A stretch of DNA of 64,000 nucleotides from Rhodoferax sp. (GCF_012927445.1 NZ_JABBPD010000003.1:183973-247972), one strand, 5' to 3'; counted from the stretch's first letter, positions 26,742 to 36,540 are shown. Notes: generated by a model from the sequence alone, not told the origin. A program made the numbers and translations.

Positions 26742-27020
26742 GCGACCCTTCGTTTCGGTGCCGACCATTTGCCGCAGGTCGGCGTCGGCTTTGAGGTGTA
26801 GACCGGACTTTCAATGGAACCATCGTGGATTACTGGAGTTGGTCGAGTCCGGATACCTAATTGGTTGAAATCGTGGCGACACAGCTGACTGTCGGGCTAC
26901 TGATGGCAACGTCAGGTCTCGGGCGGGAATTTTGAATTTCTGTAGACCCGCTAACGCTACAAACCTGTCCTTCACTTCTTGCAGGTAACTGATATGTAAT
27001 CTGCCAAGACTAAGCATGAA
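26742..27020. other. Gene-free stretch
   Basis: No convincing coding frame, RNA gene or clear repeat is seen. The minus-strand ORF at 26811-27017 has no ribosome site or recognisable content. Confidence 0.4.
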
Positions 27021-27078
27021 ATAGGCCTCCAGCCCCCGTGTATTCTACGCAATACGCTATTAATTAAATAGCAAACTC
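27021..27078 (-). repeat. Dispersed repeat, copy 7
   Basis: On the minus strand it reads TTGCTATTTAATTAATAGCG, TTGCGTAGAATAC, then GGGGGCTGGAGGCC. It lies at the end of the accessory region, 80 bp before the MipA/OmpV gene. Confidence 0.78.
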
Positions 27079-27156
27079 TCCTAGACAGGAATAGGCCCGG
27101 CGTGATGCATGATCTGCCCATTGATTTCCCCAACCATTCGCCCCTCGGAGTTTTCT

Positions 27157-27963
27157 GTGACCCTTGCCAATCGTTCTCTCAAAATGGCGGCGCTCGCCGC
27201 CGGTTTGACCCTGACCACCCCTCTGGTGTTCGCCCAGGCCTTTGACGCCGTGCGTCTTTACGGTGCCGCACCCGGTAGCGACGGTGGCACCGTGGGCGCC
27301 GCCGTGCTCGCCACCCGCCAATACCAGGGCTCCGACGAGCACCGCAACCTGCTTGTTCCGCTGCTGGACTACCAGTGGAAGAATGGCTGGTTTGCCGGCA
27401 CAACCAACGGCATCGGCGTCAACTTGTCCAGCCGCCCGGACCTGGACTATGGCTTGCGCGTAACCGCCGATTTGGGCCGCGCACAAAGCCGCTCCAGCGC
27501 GCTCAACGGCATGGGTGACATTGATGCCAAGCCGGAGTTGGGTGGCTTCTTCAACTACGCCATCAATCCCCAGATGGTGCTGACCTCATCGCTGCGCTAT
27601 GGCGCGGGCAATAACAGTCGGGGCATGTTGCTCGATCTGGGTGCGGCTTACGCCCGGGCGCTGGCGCCGCAGTGGCGCCTGGGCCTGGGCGTGGCCGCCA
27701 CTTTTGCCAACGCCGAATACCAGCAGTCCTACTTCGGGGTCGATGCGGTGCAAAGCCTGAGCAGCGGCTACGCCGTCTACACCCCTGGCGCCGGTCTGCG
27801 CGATGTGCATGCCAACGTGTCCGTGACCTACCAGCTGAACCCCCGCACGGCGATTACGACGGCCGTATCGGCCAGCAGCCTTCAGGGCGATGCCCAGAAC
27901 AGTCCACTGACGCGCCAGCGCGATAGCGCCACCGGCATCGTGGCTGTTTCCTACGGTTTCTAG
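27157..27963 (+). CDS. MipA/OmpV-family outer membrane protein
   Basis: This 268-aa protein has a signal peptide (SLKMAALAAGLTLTTPLVFAQA) and a beta-barrel with alternating pattern (GGTVGAAVLATRQYQGSDEH, FAGTTNGIGVNLSSRPDLDY) ending in aromatic SYGF, the usual outer-membrane C-terminus. MipA/OmpV members interact with murein enzymes or act as small porins. GTG 27157, with CGGAG 6 nt upstream, gives a compact signal peptide; ATG 27109 in the track is the alternative. It lies just before the gentisate cluster and could serve uptake, which is inference. Confidence 0.8.
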   Translation: MTLANRSLKMAALAAGLTLTTPLVFAQAFDAVRLYGAAPGSDGGTVGAAVLATRQYQGSDEHRNLLVPLLDYQWKNGWFAGTTNGIGVNLSSRPDLDYGLRVTADLGRAQSRSSALNGMGDIDAKPELGGFFNYAINPQMVLTSSLRYGAGNNSRGMLLDLGAAYARALAPQWRLGLGVAATFANAEYQQSYFGVDAVQSLSSGYAVYTPGAGLRDVHANVSVTYQLNPRTAITTAVSASSLQGDAQNSPLTRQRDSATGIVAVSYGF

Positions 27964-27976
27964 CGCAACGGGGCCT

Positions 27977-28876
27977 TCAGGCGGCGTCAGACAACAGCTC
28001 TGAAATCACGCCCCGCAACCAGCGCGATCCCGGGTCGTGGTGGTAGCGCTCATGCCAGTGTTGCTTAACCGCGTAATCGGGCAGCGCAAACGGCACCGGC
28101 AGAATCCGGAACGCACCGCGTCCCTGCAGCACATCACCCAGACGCTTGGGGATGGTGATGAGGAGATCGGTGTGTTCCACCACGAACGCCGCGCCGAGAA
28201 AATTCGGGATTTGCAGCGCAATTCGCCGCTTGATGCCTTGCCGCGTAATTTCGCGGTCGACGATCAAGGGCGCTGACCCCGATGAGCTGATCACCACATG
28301 GTCCTCCGCTTCGTACTGTTGCAGGCTGAGTTGATCGGTGATGCGGGGATGATCCGCGCCCAGCATGCAGACAAAACTCTGCCTGAACAGCAGTTGCTGA
28401 TAAAAACCGGCTTCCAATTGCGGCATGAGTCCGAGCGCCAGATCGGCCTCGCCGCTCTGCAGCATACGTGCTGTGTCTTTGGACAGCGGAAAAATCTCGA
28501 TGCGGATGGCCGGGGCCGCCACCCGCAGCTTTTCCCACAACTTGCGCAGCAGCACCAGCTGGCTGATGTCGGTCATGCAGATGCGAAAAATTCGCTCCGA
28601 TGATTGCGGGTCAAAGTCATCGCGGTGACCGAGCACCACGTCGAGTGCGTCCAGCACCGCGCGCACCGGCCGCACCAGCCCCTCGCCAAACGGTGTGGGC
28701 TCCATGCCGCTGGCGGTGCGCACAAACAGCGGGTCACCAAACTGATGACGCAACTTGGACAGGGCGACACTGGCCGCCGGCTGGCCCAGTTCAAGCGCTT
28801 CCGCCGCCCCCGAGACGCTGCGGGTCTTGTAGATTTCATCAAACACGGACAACAGGCGGATATCGATGGAGTTCAT
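27977..28876 (-). CDS. LysR-family regulator of the gentisate operon
   Basis: This 299-aa protein is of the NodD/SyrM/NahR-like branch: MNSIDIRLLSVFDEIYKTRS, ELGQPAASVALSKLRHQFGD PLFVRT (the HTH). The effector domain follows residue 90. It is divergent from the gentisate 1,2-dioxygenase gene with a 107-bp spacer, so it very likely controls that operon, with gentisate or 3-hydroxybenzoate as possible inducer. The track adds about 200 spurious N-terminal codons; ATG 28876 is the family start. Confidence 0.9.
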   Translation of the reverse strand: MNSIDIRLLSVFDEIYKTRSVSGAAEALELGQPAASVALSKLRHQFGDPLFVRTASGMEPTPFGEGLVRPVRAVLDALDVVLGHRDDFDPQSSERIFRICMTDISQLVLLRKLWEKLRVAAPAIRIEIFPLSKDTARMLQSGEADLALGLMPQLEAGFYQQLLFRQSFVCMLGADHPRITDQLSLQQYEAEDHVVISSSGSAPLIVDREITRQGIKRRIALQIPNFLGAAFVVEHTDLLITIPKRLGDVLQGRGAFRILPVPFALPDYAVKQHWHERYHHDPGSRWLRGVISELLSDAA

Positions 28877-28983
28877 GGTGGCAGCACTATGCGAATTTTG
28901 AATACGACATATTAACTTCATTGGATTTACAGTAATTTGGTCCGCTTCTACGATCCACTCCATCACACAATGAAGGAGACAAC
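28877..28983. promoter_or_regulatory. Divergent promoter region of the gentisate operon
   Basis: The AT-rich stretch GAATACGACATATTAACTTC contains LysR-type T-N11-A spacing between two divergent starts. A GAAGGAG ribosome site precedes the dioxygenase start. Exact promoter elements cannot be fixed by eye. Confidence 0.4.
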
Positions 28984-30021
28984 ATGCAGGAACTTGGTCG
29001 TCTGGAAGACCTCCCCGAGGCCTATCGCGCGGCGCTGACCGAGCAGAACCTGGTGCCGCTGTGGCCCAGCTTGCGTGCGGTTTTGCCACCGGGCAAGCCG
29101 ATTCCGCGCACCCGTCCGATTTGCTGGCCCTACCAGGGCTTGCGCTCGCTCTTGCTCCAGGCGGGCGAACTGACCCCGATTGAAAAAGCGGAACGCCGCG
29201 TGCTGGTGCTGGCCAACCCGGGCCATGGCCTGGAAAAGATGCAGGCCAGCGCCACCATTTATCTCGGCATGCAACTGTTGTTGCCCGGCGAATGGGCGCC
29301 CGCCCACCGGCACACGCCGAACGCCGTGCGCATGATCGTGGAAGGTGATGGCGCCTACACCACGGTCGAAGGCGAAAAGTGCCCGATGAGCCGCGGCGAC
29401 CTGATTCTGACCCCGACCGGCCTCTGGCACGAGCATGGTCACGATGGCGACCAACCCGTGGTCTGGCTTGATGTGCTGGATCTGCCACTGGTCTATTACA
29501 TGGAGGCCTCCTATGTGACCGAAGGCAAGGCGCAAACCGTCACCTCAGAGGCTAACGATCAGGCTTACCAGCGTGGCGGTGTGGTGCCGACGCCGATGTT
29601 CAACCGCGCTGGCCAACCGTTCCCGATGCTGCGCTATCCGTGGGTGGATGTTCGCGCGGTGCTTGAAGCGCTGGCACTCAGTCAACCAGACATCGAAGCG
29701 GTTCAGGTGGCTTATGTGAACCCGGAAACCGGTGCCGACTGCCAGAAGATTCTGGGTTTCTCGGCCCTGATGCTGCGCCCCGGTGAGCGGCTGCAACTGC
29801 CCGCCCGCTCCTGCGCGATGGTGTTTCATCAAATAGAGGGCGGCGCCGATGTCAGCCTGGAGGGGCATCAGTTCAGCCTGGCGGAAGCCGACACCTGCTG
29901 TATTCCCGGCTACACGCCGGTGACCTTGGCCAACCGTTCCAAAGACCACGCCGCCTTTGTCTTCATCGCCGATGACGCGCCGCTGCAGAAGAAGCTCGGC
30001 CTGTACGAAGTACGCACTTAA
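28984..30021 (+). CDS. gtdA: Gentisate 1,2-dioxygenase
   Basis: This 345-aa bicupin Fe(II) enzyme cleaves gentisate to maleylpyruvate. The N-terminal cupin has the iron-binding pattern AHRHTPNAVRMIVEGDGAYT and GLWHEHGHDGDQPVVWLD, and a degenerate second cupin follows in the C-terminal half. ICWPYQGLRSLLLQAGELTP is typical of the family. It is the first gene of a four-gene operon with the hydrolase, hydroxylase and isomerase. AATGAAGGAG precedes ATG 28984. Confidence 0.95.
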   Translation: MQELGRLEDLPEAYRAALTEQNLVPLWPSLRAVLPPGKPIPRTRPICWPYQGLRSLLLQAGELTPIEKAERRVLVLANPGHGLEKMQASATIYLGMQLLLPGEWAPAHRHTPNAVRMIVEGDGAYTTVEGEKCPMSRGDLILTPTGLWHEHGHDGDQPVVWLDVLDLPLVYYMEASYVTEGKAQTVTSEANDQAYQRGGVVPTPMFNRAGQPFPMLRYPWVDVRAVLEALALSQPDIEAVQVAYVNPETGADCQKILGFSALMLRPGERLQLPARSCAMVFHQIEGGADVSLEGHQFSLAEADTCCIPGYTPVTLANRSKDHAAFVFIADDAPLQKKLGLYEVRT

Positions 30022-30042
30022 TTTAATTTCAGGACAGAAAAA

Positions 30043-30753
30043 ATGACTCAAACCAACTTTTTATGGAACCCTCCGCTCGTCAACTCACTGCCGGTGCAAG
30101 GCAGCGATGCGCGTTTTCCGGTCAATCGCATCTTCTGCGTTGGCCGCAATTACCACGCGCACGCCATCGAGATGGGTCGCCCGGTGGACAAGACCACGGC
30201 CCGGCCTTTTTACTTCACAAAAACGCCCTCCGCGTTGGTGGAGTCGGGTGCGACCGTGCCTTATCCGGCCGGCACCAGCAACTACCACTTCGAGATGGAA
30301 CTGGTGGTCGCCATCGGCGCGCCTGGTTTTCGGGTGAAGGAAGCGGATGCGCAGCGCCTGATTTACGGCTACGCCGCCGGCCTAGACATGACACGTCGCG
30401 ACCTGCAACTGGTGGCCCGCGATCAGGGCCGTCCTTGGGATCTGGGCAAGGATTTTGAGAAGTCTGCCGTCTGCACCGAGATCGTGCCCATCGGCAATCT
30501 CGGCGTATTGAGCAAGGGTGCCATCAACCTGCAGGTCAATGGTGAAACCAAACAAACCGGCGATCTCAGCCAGTTGATCTGGAATATCCCGGAACTGCTG
30601 GTTGACCTGTCCCAGTTCTATCACTTGGTGCCGGGCGACCTGATCTACACCGGCACGCCCGAAGGTGTGGGCGCCGTTAAGAGCGGCGACAAGATCACCG
30701 GCCATATCGATGGCGTGGGTGATGTGGCCCTCACCATCGGCGAAGCCGAATAA
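30043..30753 (+). CDS. nagK: Fumarylpyruvate hydrolase (FAH family)
   Basis: This 236-aa fumarylacetoacetase-fold hydrolase splits fumarylpyruvate into fumarate and pyruvate. Motifs are IFCVGRNYHAHAIEMG, the metal Glu pair in YHFEMELVVAIG, YAAGLDMTRRDLQ and LIYTGTPEGVGAV near the C-terminus. It lies 21 bp after gtdA. Length fits NagK-type enzymes (about 230 aa). The position in the operon distinguishes it from other FAH-family members. Confidence 0.92.
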   Translation: MTQTNFLWNPPLVNSLPVQGSDARFPVNRIFCVGRNYHAHAIEMGRPVDKTTARPFYFTKTPSALVESGATVPYPAGTSNYHFEMELVVAIGAPGFRVKEADAQRLIYGYAAGLDMTRRDLQLVARDQGRPWDLGKDFEKSAVCTEIVPIGNLGVLSKGAINLQVNGETKQTGDLSQLIWNIPELLVDLSQFYHLVPGDLIYTGTPEGVGAVKSGDKITGHIDGVGDVALTIGEAE

Positions 30754-30772
30754 GAACGAGAGAGACAAAAAA

Positions 30773-31966
30773 ATGACCGAACAACTTCCCGTTATCGTCG
30801 CCGGCGGCGGCATCGGTGGCCTGGCCGCCGCGCTGGCATTGGTCCGGCAGGGCTTTACCGTCAAAGTGCTGGAGCAGGCGCCCGAGATTGGTGAAATCGG
30901 AGCCGGCATCCAGCTTGGCCCCAACGCCTTTCACGCTTTTGATGCCCTGGGTGTGGGCGACAAGACCCGCAGCCGCTCGGTCTTCACCGACGAGATGGTG
31001 ATGCATGACGCACTCGACGAAACCCTGGTCGGGCGCATCCCGACGGGCGAAGCTTTCCGCCAGCGCTTCGGCAATCCCTATGCCGTGATCCATCGGGTCG
31101 ATGTGCACCTGTCGCTGCTGGAAGGCGCGCAGGAAACCGGCAAGGTCGAGTTCCTGACCTCGACCCGGGTAGAACGCATCGAGCAAGACGCGGACAGCGT
31201 GACGGTTTATGACCAGCATGGCACGGCCCACCGTGGTGTTGCCCTGATCGGCGCCGACGGCGTGAAGTCGGTGGTGCGCCAGCACTACGTGAACGACCCG
31301 CCGCGCGTCACCGGCCACGTGGTGTACCGCTCGGTGATTGACAAAAAAGACTTTCCGCAAGACTTGCAGTGGAACGCGGCCAGCATCTGGGTCGGCCCCA
31401 ACTGTCACCTGGTGCATTACCCCTTGCGCGGCGGCGAGCAGTACAACGTGGTGGTGACCTTTCATAGCCGCAAACAGGAAGAATGGGGTGTCACCGAAGG
31501 CAGCGCGGAAGAAGTGCAAAGCTACTTCCAGGGCATCTGCCCCAAAGCACGCCAACTGATCGATCTGCCCAAGCAATGGAAACGCTGGGCCACCGCCGAC
31601 CGCGAGCCGATTGGCCAGTGGTCTTTTGGCCGCGCCACCTTGCTCGGCGATGCCGCGCACCCGACCACGCAATACATGGCGCAAGGCGCCTGCATGGCGC
31701 TGGAAGACGCGGTGACACTGGGTGAAGCGCTGCGCGTTTGCAACAACGACTTCGTCAAAGCCTTCGATCTGTATCAGCGTTCACGCATCACCCGCACCGC
31801 ACGCATCGTGCTCTCCGGTCGCGAGATGGGCCGTATCTACCACGCCAAGGGCGTCGAGCGACTGGTGCGCAACTCCCTGTGGAAGGGCCGTACCCCCGAG
31901 CGTTTTTATGATGCGATGGAATGGTTGTACGGCTGGAATGTCGGCAACTGCCTGGCGACAGACTGA
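30773..31966 (+). CDS. 3-hydroxybenzoate 6-monooxygenase
   Basis: This 397-aa class A FAD monooxygenase is expected to convert 3-hydroxybenzoate to gentisate with NADH. FAD motifs are VIVAGGGIGGLAAALALV, the DG motif LIGADGVKSVVR and ATLLGDAAHPTTQYMAQGAC. EIGAGIQLGPNAFHAFDALG matches 3HB6H/NagX proteins. It is encoded between the hydrolase and isomerase genes, so its product goes straight to GtdA. A salicylate 5-hydroxylase-like role is less likely because those are Rieske systems. ATG 30773 corrects the longer track start. Confidence 0.88.
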   Translation: MTEQLPVIVAGGGIGGLAAALALVRQGFTVKVLEQAPEIGEIGAGIQLGPNAFHAFDALGVGDKTRSRSVFTDEMVMHDALDETLVGRIPTGEAFRQRFGNPYAVIHRVDVHLSLLEGAQETGKVEFLTSTRVERIEQDADSVTVYDQHGTAHRGVALIGADGVKSVVRQHYVNDPPRVTGHVVYRSVIDKKDFPQDLQWNAASIWVGPNCHLVHYPLRGGEQYNVVVTFHSRKQEEWGVTEGSAEEVQSYFQGICPKARQLIDLPKQWKRWATADREPIGQWSFGRATLLGDAAHPTTQYMAQGACMALEDAVTLGEALRVCNNDFVKAFDLYQRSRITRTARIVLSGREMGRIYHAKGVERLVRNSLWKGRTPERFYDAMEWLYGWNVGNCLATD

Positions 31967-31980
31967 CAAGGAAAGCATTT

Positions 31981-32616
31981 ATGCAGCTCTACAATTTTTT
32001 CCGCAGCGGCACCTCGCACCGCTTGCGCATCGCACTCAACCTGAAAGGGCTTGACTACGCGTACGTGGCGGTTGACCTGCGCACTGAAGAACACCTCGGT
32101 GCCGCGTTCAAGGCACTGAATCCGCAAGGGCTGGTGCCCGCCTTGGTGAACGGCGACCTGACCCTGACACAGTCTCCCGCCATCATCGAGTGGCTGGAGG
32201 AACGCTACCCCACTTCGCCGCTTCTCCCCGCTGACCTCAATGACCGCGCCAAAGTACGGGCCATGGCGGCGCTCATCGGTTGCGACATCCATCCCATCAA
32301 CAACCGCCGCATTTTGGAGTACCTGCGCAAGGTCTTGGGCTGCGATGAGGCCGCCGTTCTTGCCTGGTGCAGCACCTGGATTCAGGATGGGTTTCAGGCG
32401 CTGGAAGTCATGCTGGCTGCGGACCCACAACGCGGCAACTTCTGCTTTGGTCACAGTCCAACGCTGGCCGATGCCTATCTGGTGCCGCAGGTGGAAAGCG
32501 CACGGCGCTTTAAAGTCGACCTGACCCCGTATCCGCTCATTGTGGCCATTGACCAGGCTTGTGCCGAACTGGACGCCTTCAAACGTGCCGCCCCTGCGGC
32601 ACAGCCGGACGCATAA
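31981..32616 (+). CDS. nagL: Maleylpyruvate isomerase (zeta-class GST-like)
   Basis: This 211-aa glutathione-S-transferase-fold enzyme isomerises maleylpyruvate to fumarylpyruvate using glutathione. The zeta-class N-terminal motif FFRSGTSHRLRIALNLKGL contains the catalytic Ser. NPQGLVPAL and LTQSPAIIEWLEERYP form the glutathione site, and the all-helical C-terminal domain follows. It is the last gene of the gentisate operon, 14 bp after the monooxygenase. Context favours this over maleylacetoacetate isomerase. Confidence 0.92.
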   Translation: MQLYNFFRSGTSHRLRIALNLKGLDYAYVAVDLRTEEHLGAAFKALNPQGLVPALVNGDLTLTQSPAIIEWLEERYPTSPLLPADLNDRAKVRAMAALIGCDIHPINNRRILEYLRKVLGCDEAAVLAWCSTWIQDGFQALEVMLAADPQRGNFCFGHSPTLADAYLVPQVESARRFKVDLTPYPLIVAIDQACAELDAFKRAAPAAQPDA

Positions 32617-32646
32617 CGCTCCGGGCCTGAGCAATCAACCGTCACC

Positions 32647-35600
32647 TCACCCTAACTGCGCCCACGCCTTCTCCAGCCGCTTCACACTCACCGGCTGCGG
32701 CGTGCGCAGCTCTTGCGCGAAGAAGCTGACGCGCAGCTCTTCCAGCAGCCAGCGGAACTCCTGCATGCGCTCATCAACCACGCCTTTGCGCTCGGCCACC
32801 AGACGCCAGTAGCGTTGCTCCAGCGGGCGCAACTCGGCCAGACGGGCGGCGTCGCGGGCCGGGTCGGCGCGGTATTTTTCCAGCCGGGCAGTGATGGCTT
32901 TCTGGTAGCGGGCAAAGTGCTGCAACGGACCCCACGGCGAAGTGGCCAAAAAGCGTTTGGGCATCAGGCGCGCCAGTTGTTGGGCCGCATCCGTAGTGGC
33001 ATCCGGCGCGTTCTTGGTGTCCTTGATTTTGCGCGCGGCAGTGGCGTATTCAGCCAGGATGATGGCGGCCAGGCGCGCCACTTCATTGGCAATCAGGGTC
33101 AGGCGCCCCCTGCCCTCGTCCACCCGGCGTTTGAAGTCGAATTCATTGGTCGGCAACGGGTCCAGCAGAAAAGCCCGGTCCAGCGCCACGGCAATGATTT
33201 GTTCTCGTAACTCTTCAATAGTGCCGCCGCCGCTGCCGTCGGCGCTTTTGCCGACTTGCATGAAGGTGACCGCCATTTTTTGCAGGTCAGGAATATTCTT
33301 TTCCAGGTACTTGAGCGCGTCCTTGATCTGCAGCGAGAACAGGCGACGCAAGCCAGCGCGGTGTTTGGCGGTGGCAACATCGGGTTCGTCAAACACCTCA
33401 ATCGTAACGGCGTCACCGACATCGATCAGACCGGGATAGCCAATCAGCGTTTGGCCGCCTTTCTGGATTTCGAGCAGCTCGGGCAGCTCGCCAAAGGTCC
33501 AAGCGGTGTAGCGCTGGCCGGCGGGCGTGGCGGGATTTGCTACGTTTTTTATAGCTTCTTTCGAACTATTGACGCGGGCTACAGGCTGATTTTCCTTGAA
33601 AATTGGCAAGGCAGCGGCGTCCTTTGCCATCTTGAGTCCAGCCAACGCCTGAAAGGCGCCGCGCGCTTGCGCGCCCAATTCGGACTTCAAAGCACCCAGA
33701 TTGCGCCCGGTGCCGAGCTGACGGCCATGTTCGTCCACCACGCGGAAGTTCATGAAGAAGTGCGGGCTCAGCATGTCGGCTTTGATGTCGGCGCGCACCA
33801 CGTCAATGGAGGTCGCCAGGCGCACCAGTTTCAGCACCGCATCCAGCAGTGAGCCGTGGCCAAAGACCTCGGGCGCGTTCAGCGTCTCGGCCATTTTGCT
33901 GGCGGACTCCGGCAGCGGCACCAGCCGCGAGCGCGGGCGCTGGTGCAAGGTCTTGATCAGCGCCTGAATTTTGTCTTTCAGCATGCCGGGCACCAGCCAT
34001 TCGCAGCGCTCTTCGTTGACCTGGTTCAGCACGAACAGCGGCACCGTCACGGTCAGGCCGTCTTTGGCATCGCCCGGTTCGTGCAGGTAGATGGCGGCGC
34101 AGTCCACGCCGCCGAGGCGGATATTTTTCGGAAAGGACTGGGTGGTGATGCCGGCCGCCTCGTGGCGCATCAACTCTTCGCGCGTCAGCAGCAAGAGCTG
34201 CGGATTTTTTTTGATTTCCTCGCGGTACCAGTTCTCAAAGCTGAAACCACTGCACACATCGGCGGGCAACTGCTGGTCGTAAAAGGCAAAGATCAACTCT
34301 TCGTCCACCAGCACGTCTTGCCGGCGCGCCTTGTGCTCCAGGTCTTCCACTTGCTTGATGAGTTTCTGGTTGGCTTCCAGAAATGGCAGTTTGGTTTCCC
34401 ATTGCCCGTCCACCAAGGCTTGGCGAATGAAAATCTCACGCGCCGCCACCATGTCCACCCGGCCAAAGTTGACCCGGCGACCGCTGTAAATAACGATGCC
34501 GTAGAGCGTGGCGCGCTCCAGCGCCGTGACCTCGGCCACTTTCTTTTCCCAATGCGGATCGAGCAGTTGCTTTTTCAACAGATGGCCGGCCACCTGTTCC
34601 AGCCATTGCGGCTCGATGGCAGCAACGCCGCGGCCAAACAGTCGCGTGGTCTCCACCAGCTCGGCGGCCACAATCCAGCGGCCCGGTTTTTTGACCAGAT
34701 GCGCGCCCGGATGCGGGTAAAACTTGATGCCGCGGGCGCCCAAGTACTCGCCGGAGGCGCCTTCGGTTTCCAGCTTGCAGCCGATGTTGCCCAGCAGGCC
34801 CGACAACATCGACAGGTGCAGTTGTTCGTAATTGGCGGGCAGCGTATTGAGCCGCCATTTGTGCTCGGCCACCACCGTGTGCAGCTGCGAATGAATATCA
34901 CGCCATTCGCGCACGCGCCGGATATTGACGAAATTCTGTCGCAGCAGTTGTTCGTATTGGCGGTTGGACAGTTTGTGCTGCCCTTCGCCGCCTTTGCCGT
35001 CATTGATCCACTTCCACAGCCTCAAATAGCCGCTGAATTCACTTTTCTCGTCATCAAACTTGACGTGCGCCGCATCGGCCTGTTGCTGCGCTTCCATCGG
35101 CCGGTCGCGCACATCCTGCACACTCAAAGCCGAGGCTATGACCAGCACTTCGTCCAGCGCGCCGCGTTCGCGCGCCTCCAGAATCATGCGACCGACCCGC
35201 GGATCGAGCGGCAGTTTGGCCAGTTCCTGGCCCATCGGCGTCAGCTCATTGGCGTCGTCCACGGCACCGAGTTCGTTGAGCAGCTGGTAACCGTCGGCAA
35301 TGGCGCGGCCGGACGGGCGTTCGATGAACGGAAAGTCCTCCACCAAACCCATGTGCAGCGACTTCATGCGCAATATCACGCCGGCCAGTGAGCTGCGCAG
35401 AATTTCGGGATCGGTAAAACGCGGTCGACCGTTGAAGTCTTTCTCGTCGTAGAGCCGGATACAAATACCGTTGGCGACCCGGCCGCAACGCCCGGCGCGC
35501 TGGTTGGCCGAACTCTGGCTGATCGGTTCCACCAGCAACTGCTCCACCTTGCTACGGAAACTGTAGCGCTTCATGCGCGCGGTACCGGCGTCTATGACGT

Positions 35601-36540
35601 AGCGAATGCCCGGCACGGTGAGCGAGGTTTCGGCCACGTTGGTGGCCAGGATGATGCGGCGCCCGGTGTGGCCGTCAAAAATACGGTCCTGCTCGGCTTG
35701 GCTCAAGCGCGCAAACAAAGGCAACACTTCGGCATTGCGAAATACGGGCTGGTGGCTCAAATGCTTGCGCAAATGGTCGGCCGCCTCGCGGATTTCACGC
35801 TCGCCGGGCAAGAACACCAGAATGTCGCCGCCGTTGTGCACGTCGCGCCACAACTCGTCCACGCCATCGGCAATCGCCGAATTCAGGTCATAGTCACGCG
35901 ACTCTTCAAACGGCCGGTAACGTTGCTCGACCGGGAACATGCGTCCCGACACCATGATGACCGGCGCGGGCCCGCTACGTGAGGCAAAGTGATCGGCAAA
36001 ACGCTGCGCATCGATGGTGGCCGAGGTCACCACGATTTTTAGATCGGGCCGACGCGGCAGGATCTGGCGCAGGTAGCCCAGCAAAAAGTCAATATTGAGC
36101 GATCGCTCATGCGCCTCGTCAATGATGATGGTGTCGTAGGCTTTGAGCAGCGGATCGGTTTGTGTTTCGGCCAGCAAAATGCCGTCCGTCATCAACTTGA
36201 CCGAGGTGTCGCGGCTCAGGCGGTCCTGAAACCGCACCTTGAAGCCCACCACATCGCCCAGCGTCGTTTTCAACTCTTCGGCAATGCGCTTGGCCACGCT
36301 GCTGGCGGCGATGCGGCGCGGCTGGGTATGACCAATCAGCTTGCCCTTGCCGGGCGGGTAGTTCAGCTTGCCGCGCCCCATGGCAAGGGCGATTTTGGGC
36401 AGCTGAGTGGTTTTGCCGGACCCGGTCTCCCCGCAGACGATGATGACCTGATGCGCTTCAAGCGCGGCCATGATTTCGTCGCGTTTGCCCGACACGGGCA
36501 GGGATTCGGGAAACTCGATTTGTAAGGGCTGAACTGTCAA
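32647..36540 (-). CDS. hrpA: ATP-dependent RNA helicase HrpA
   Basis: This 1297-aa DEAH-box helicase of the HrpA type acts on structured RNA and stalled ribosomes. Motifs in order are I GETGSGKTTQ, II IIIDEAHERSLN, III VTSATIDAQRF, V ATNVAETSLTVPGI and VI SANQRAGRCGR. The HA2/OB-fold region and the long C-terminal DUF3418 follow. A dispersed repeat (copy 8) lies inside the gene at 33538-33592 and is translated in frame as about 18 residues around VARVNSSKEAIKNVAN, in the C-terminal region. It is convergent with nagL and divergent from argA. Confidence 0.96.
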   Translation of the reverse strand: MTVQPLQIEFPESLPVSGKRDEIMAALEAHQVIIVCGETGSGKTTQLPKIALAMGRGKLNYPPGKGKLIGHTQPRRIAASSVAKRIAEELKTTLGDVVGFKVRFQDRLSRDTSVKLMTDGILLAETQTDPLLKAYDTIIIDEAHERSLNIDFLLGYLRQILPRRPDLKIVVTSATIDAQRFADHFASRSGPAPVIMVSGRMFPVEQRYRPFEESRDYDLNSAIADGVDELWRDVHNGGDILVFLPGEREIREAADHLRKHLSHQPVFRNAEVLPLFARLSQAEQDRIFDGHTGRRIILATNVAETSLTVPGIRYVIDAGTARMKRYSFRSKVEQLLVEPISQSSANQRAGRCGRVANGICIRLYDEKDFNGRPRFTDPEILRSSLAGVILRMKSLHMGLVEDFPFIERPSGRAIADGYQLLNELGAVDDANELTPMGQELAKLPLDPRVGRMILEARERGALDEVLVIASALSVQDVRDRPMEAQQQADAAHVKFDDEKSEFSGYLRLWKWINDGKGGEGQHKLSNRQYEQLLRQNFVNIRRVREWRDIHSQLHTVVAEHKWRLNTLPANYEQLHLSMLSGLLGNIGCKLETEGASGEYLGARGIKFYPHPGAHLVKKPGRWIVAAELVETTRLFGRGVAAIEPQWLEQVAGHLLKKQLLDPHWEKKVAEVTALERATLYGIVIYSGRRVNFGRVDMVAAREIFIRQALVDGQWETKLPFLEANQKLIKQVEDLEHKARRQDVLVDEELIFAFYDQQLPADVCSGFSFENWYREEIKKNPQLLLLTREELMRHEAAGITTQSFPKNIRLGGVDCAAIYLHEPGDAKDGLTVTVPLFVLNQVNEERCEWLVPGMLKDKIQALIKTLHQRPRSRLVPLPESASKMAETLNAPEVFGHGSLLDAVLKLVRLATSIDVVRADIKADMLSPHFFMNFRVVDEHGRQLGTGRNLGALKSELGAQARGAFQALAGLKMAKDAAALPIFKENQPVARVNSSKEAIKNVANPATPAGQRYTAWTFGELPELLEIQKGGQTLIGYPGLIDVGDAVTIEVFDEPDVATAKHRAGLRRLFSLQIKDALKYLEKNIPDLQKMAVTFMQVGKSADGSGGGTIEELREQIIAVALDRAFLLDPLPTNEFDFKRRVDEGRGRLTLIANEVARLAAIILAEYATAARKIKDTKNAPDATTDAAQQLARLMPKRFLATSPWGPLQHFARYQKAITARLEKYRADPARDAARLAELRPLEQRYWRLVAERKGVVDERMQEFRWLLEELRVSFFAQELRTPQPVSVKRLEKAWAQLG
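33538..33592 (+). repeat. Dispersed repeat, copy 8, inside hrpA
   Basis: It reads TTTTATAGCTTCTTTCGAAC, then GACGCGGGCTACAGGC. It is antisense to hrpA and translated in frame as part of the C-terminal domain without interrupting it. Confidence 0.7.

Noticed and set aside
26811-27017. 68-aa minus-strand ORF in the gap before MipA/OmpV
   Set aside because: No start signal and no recognisable content.
33856-35391. 511-aa plus-strand ORF inside hrpA
   Set aside because: Antisense shadow of a conserved helicase.
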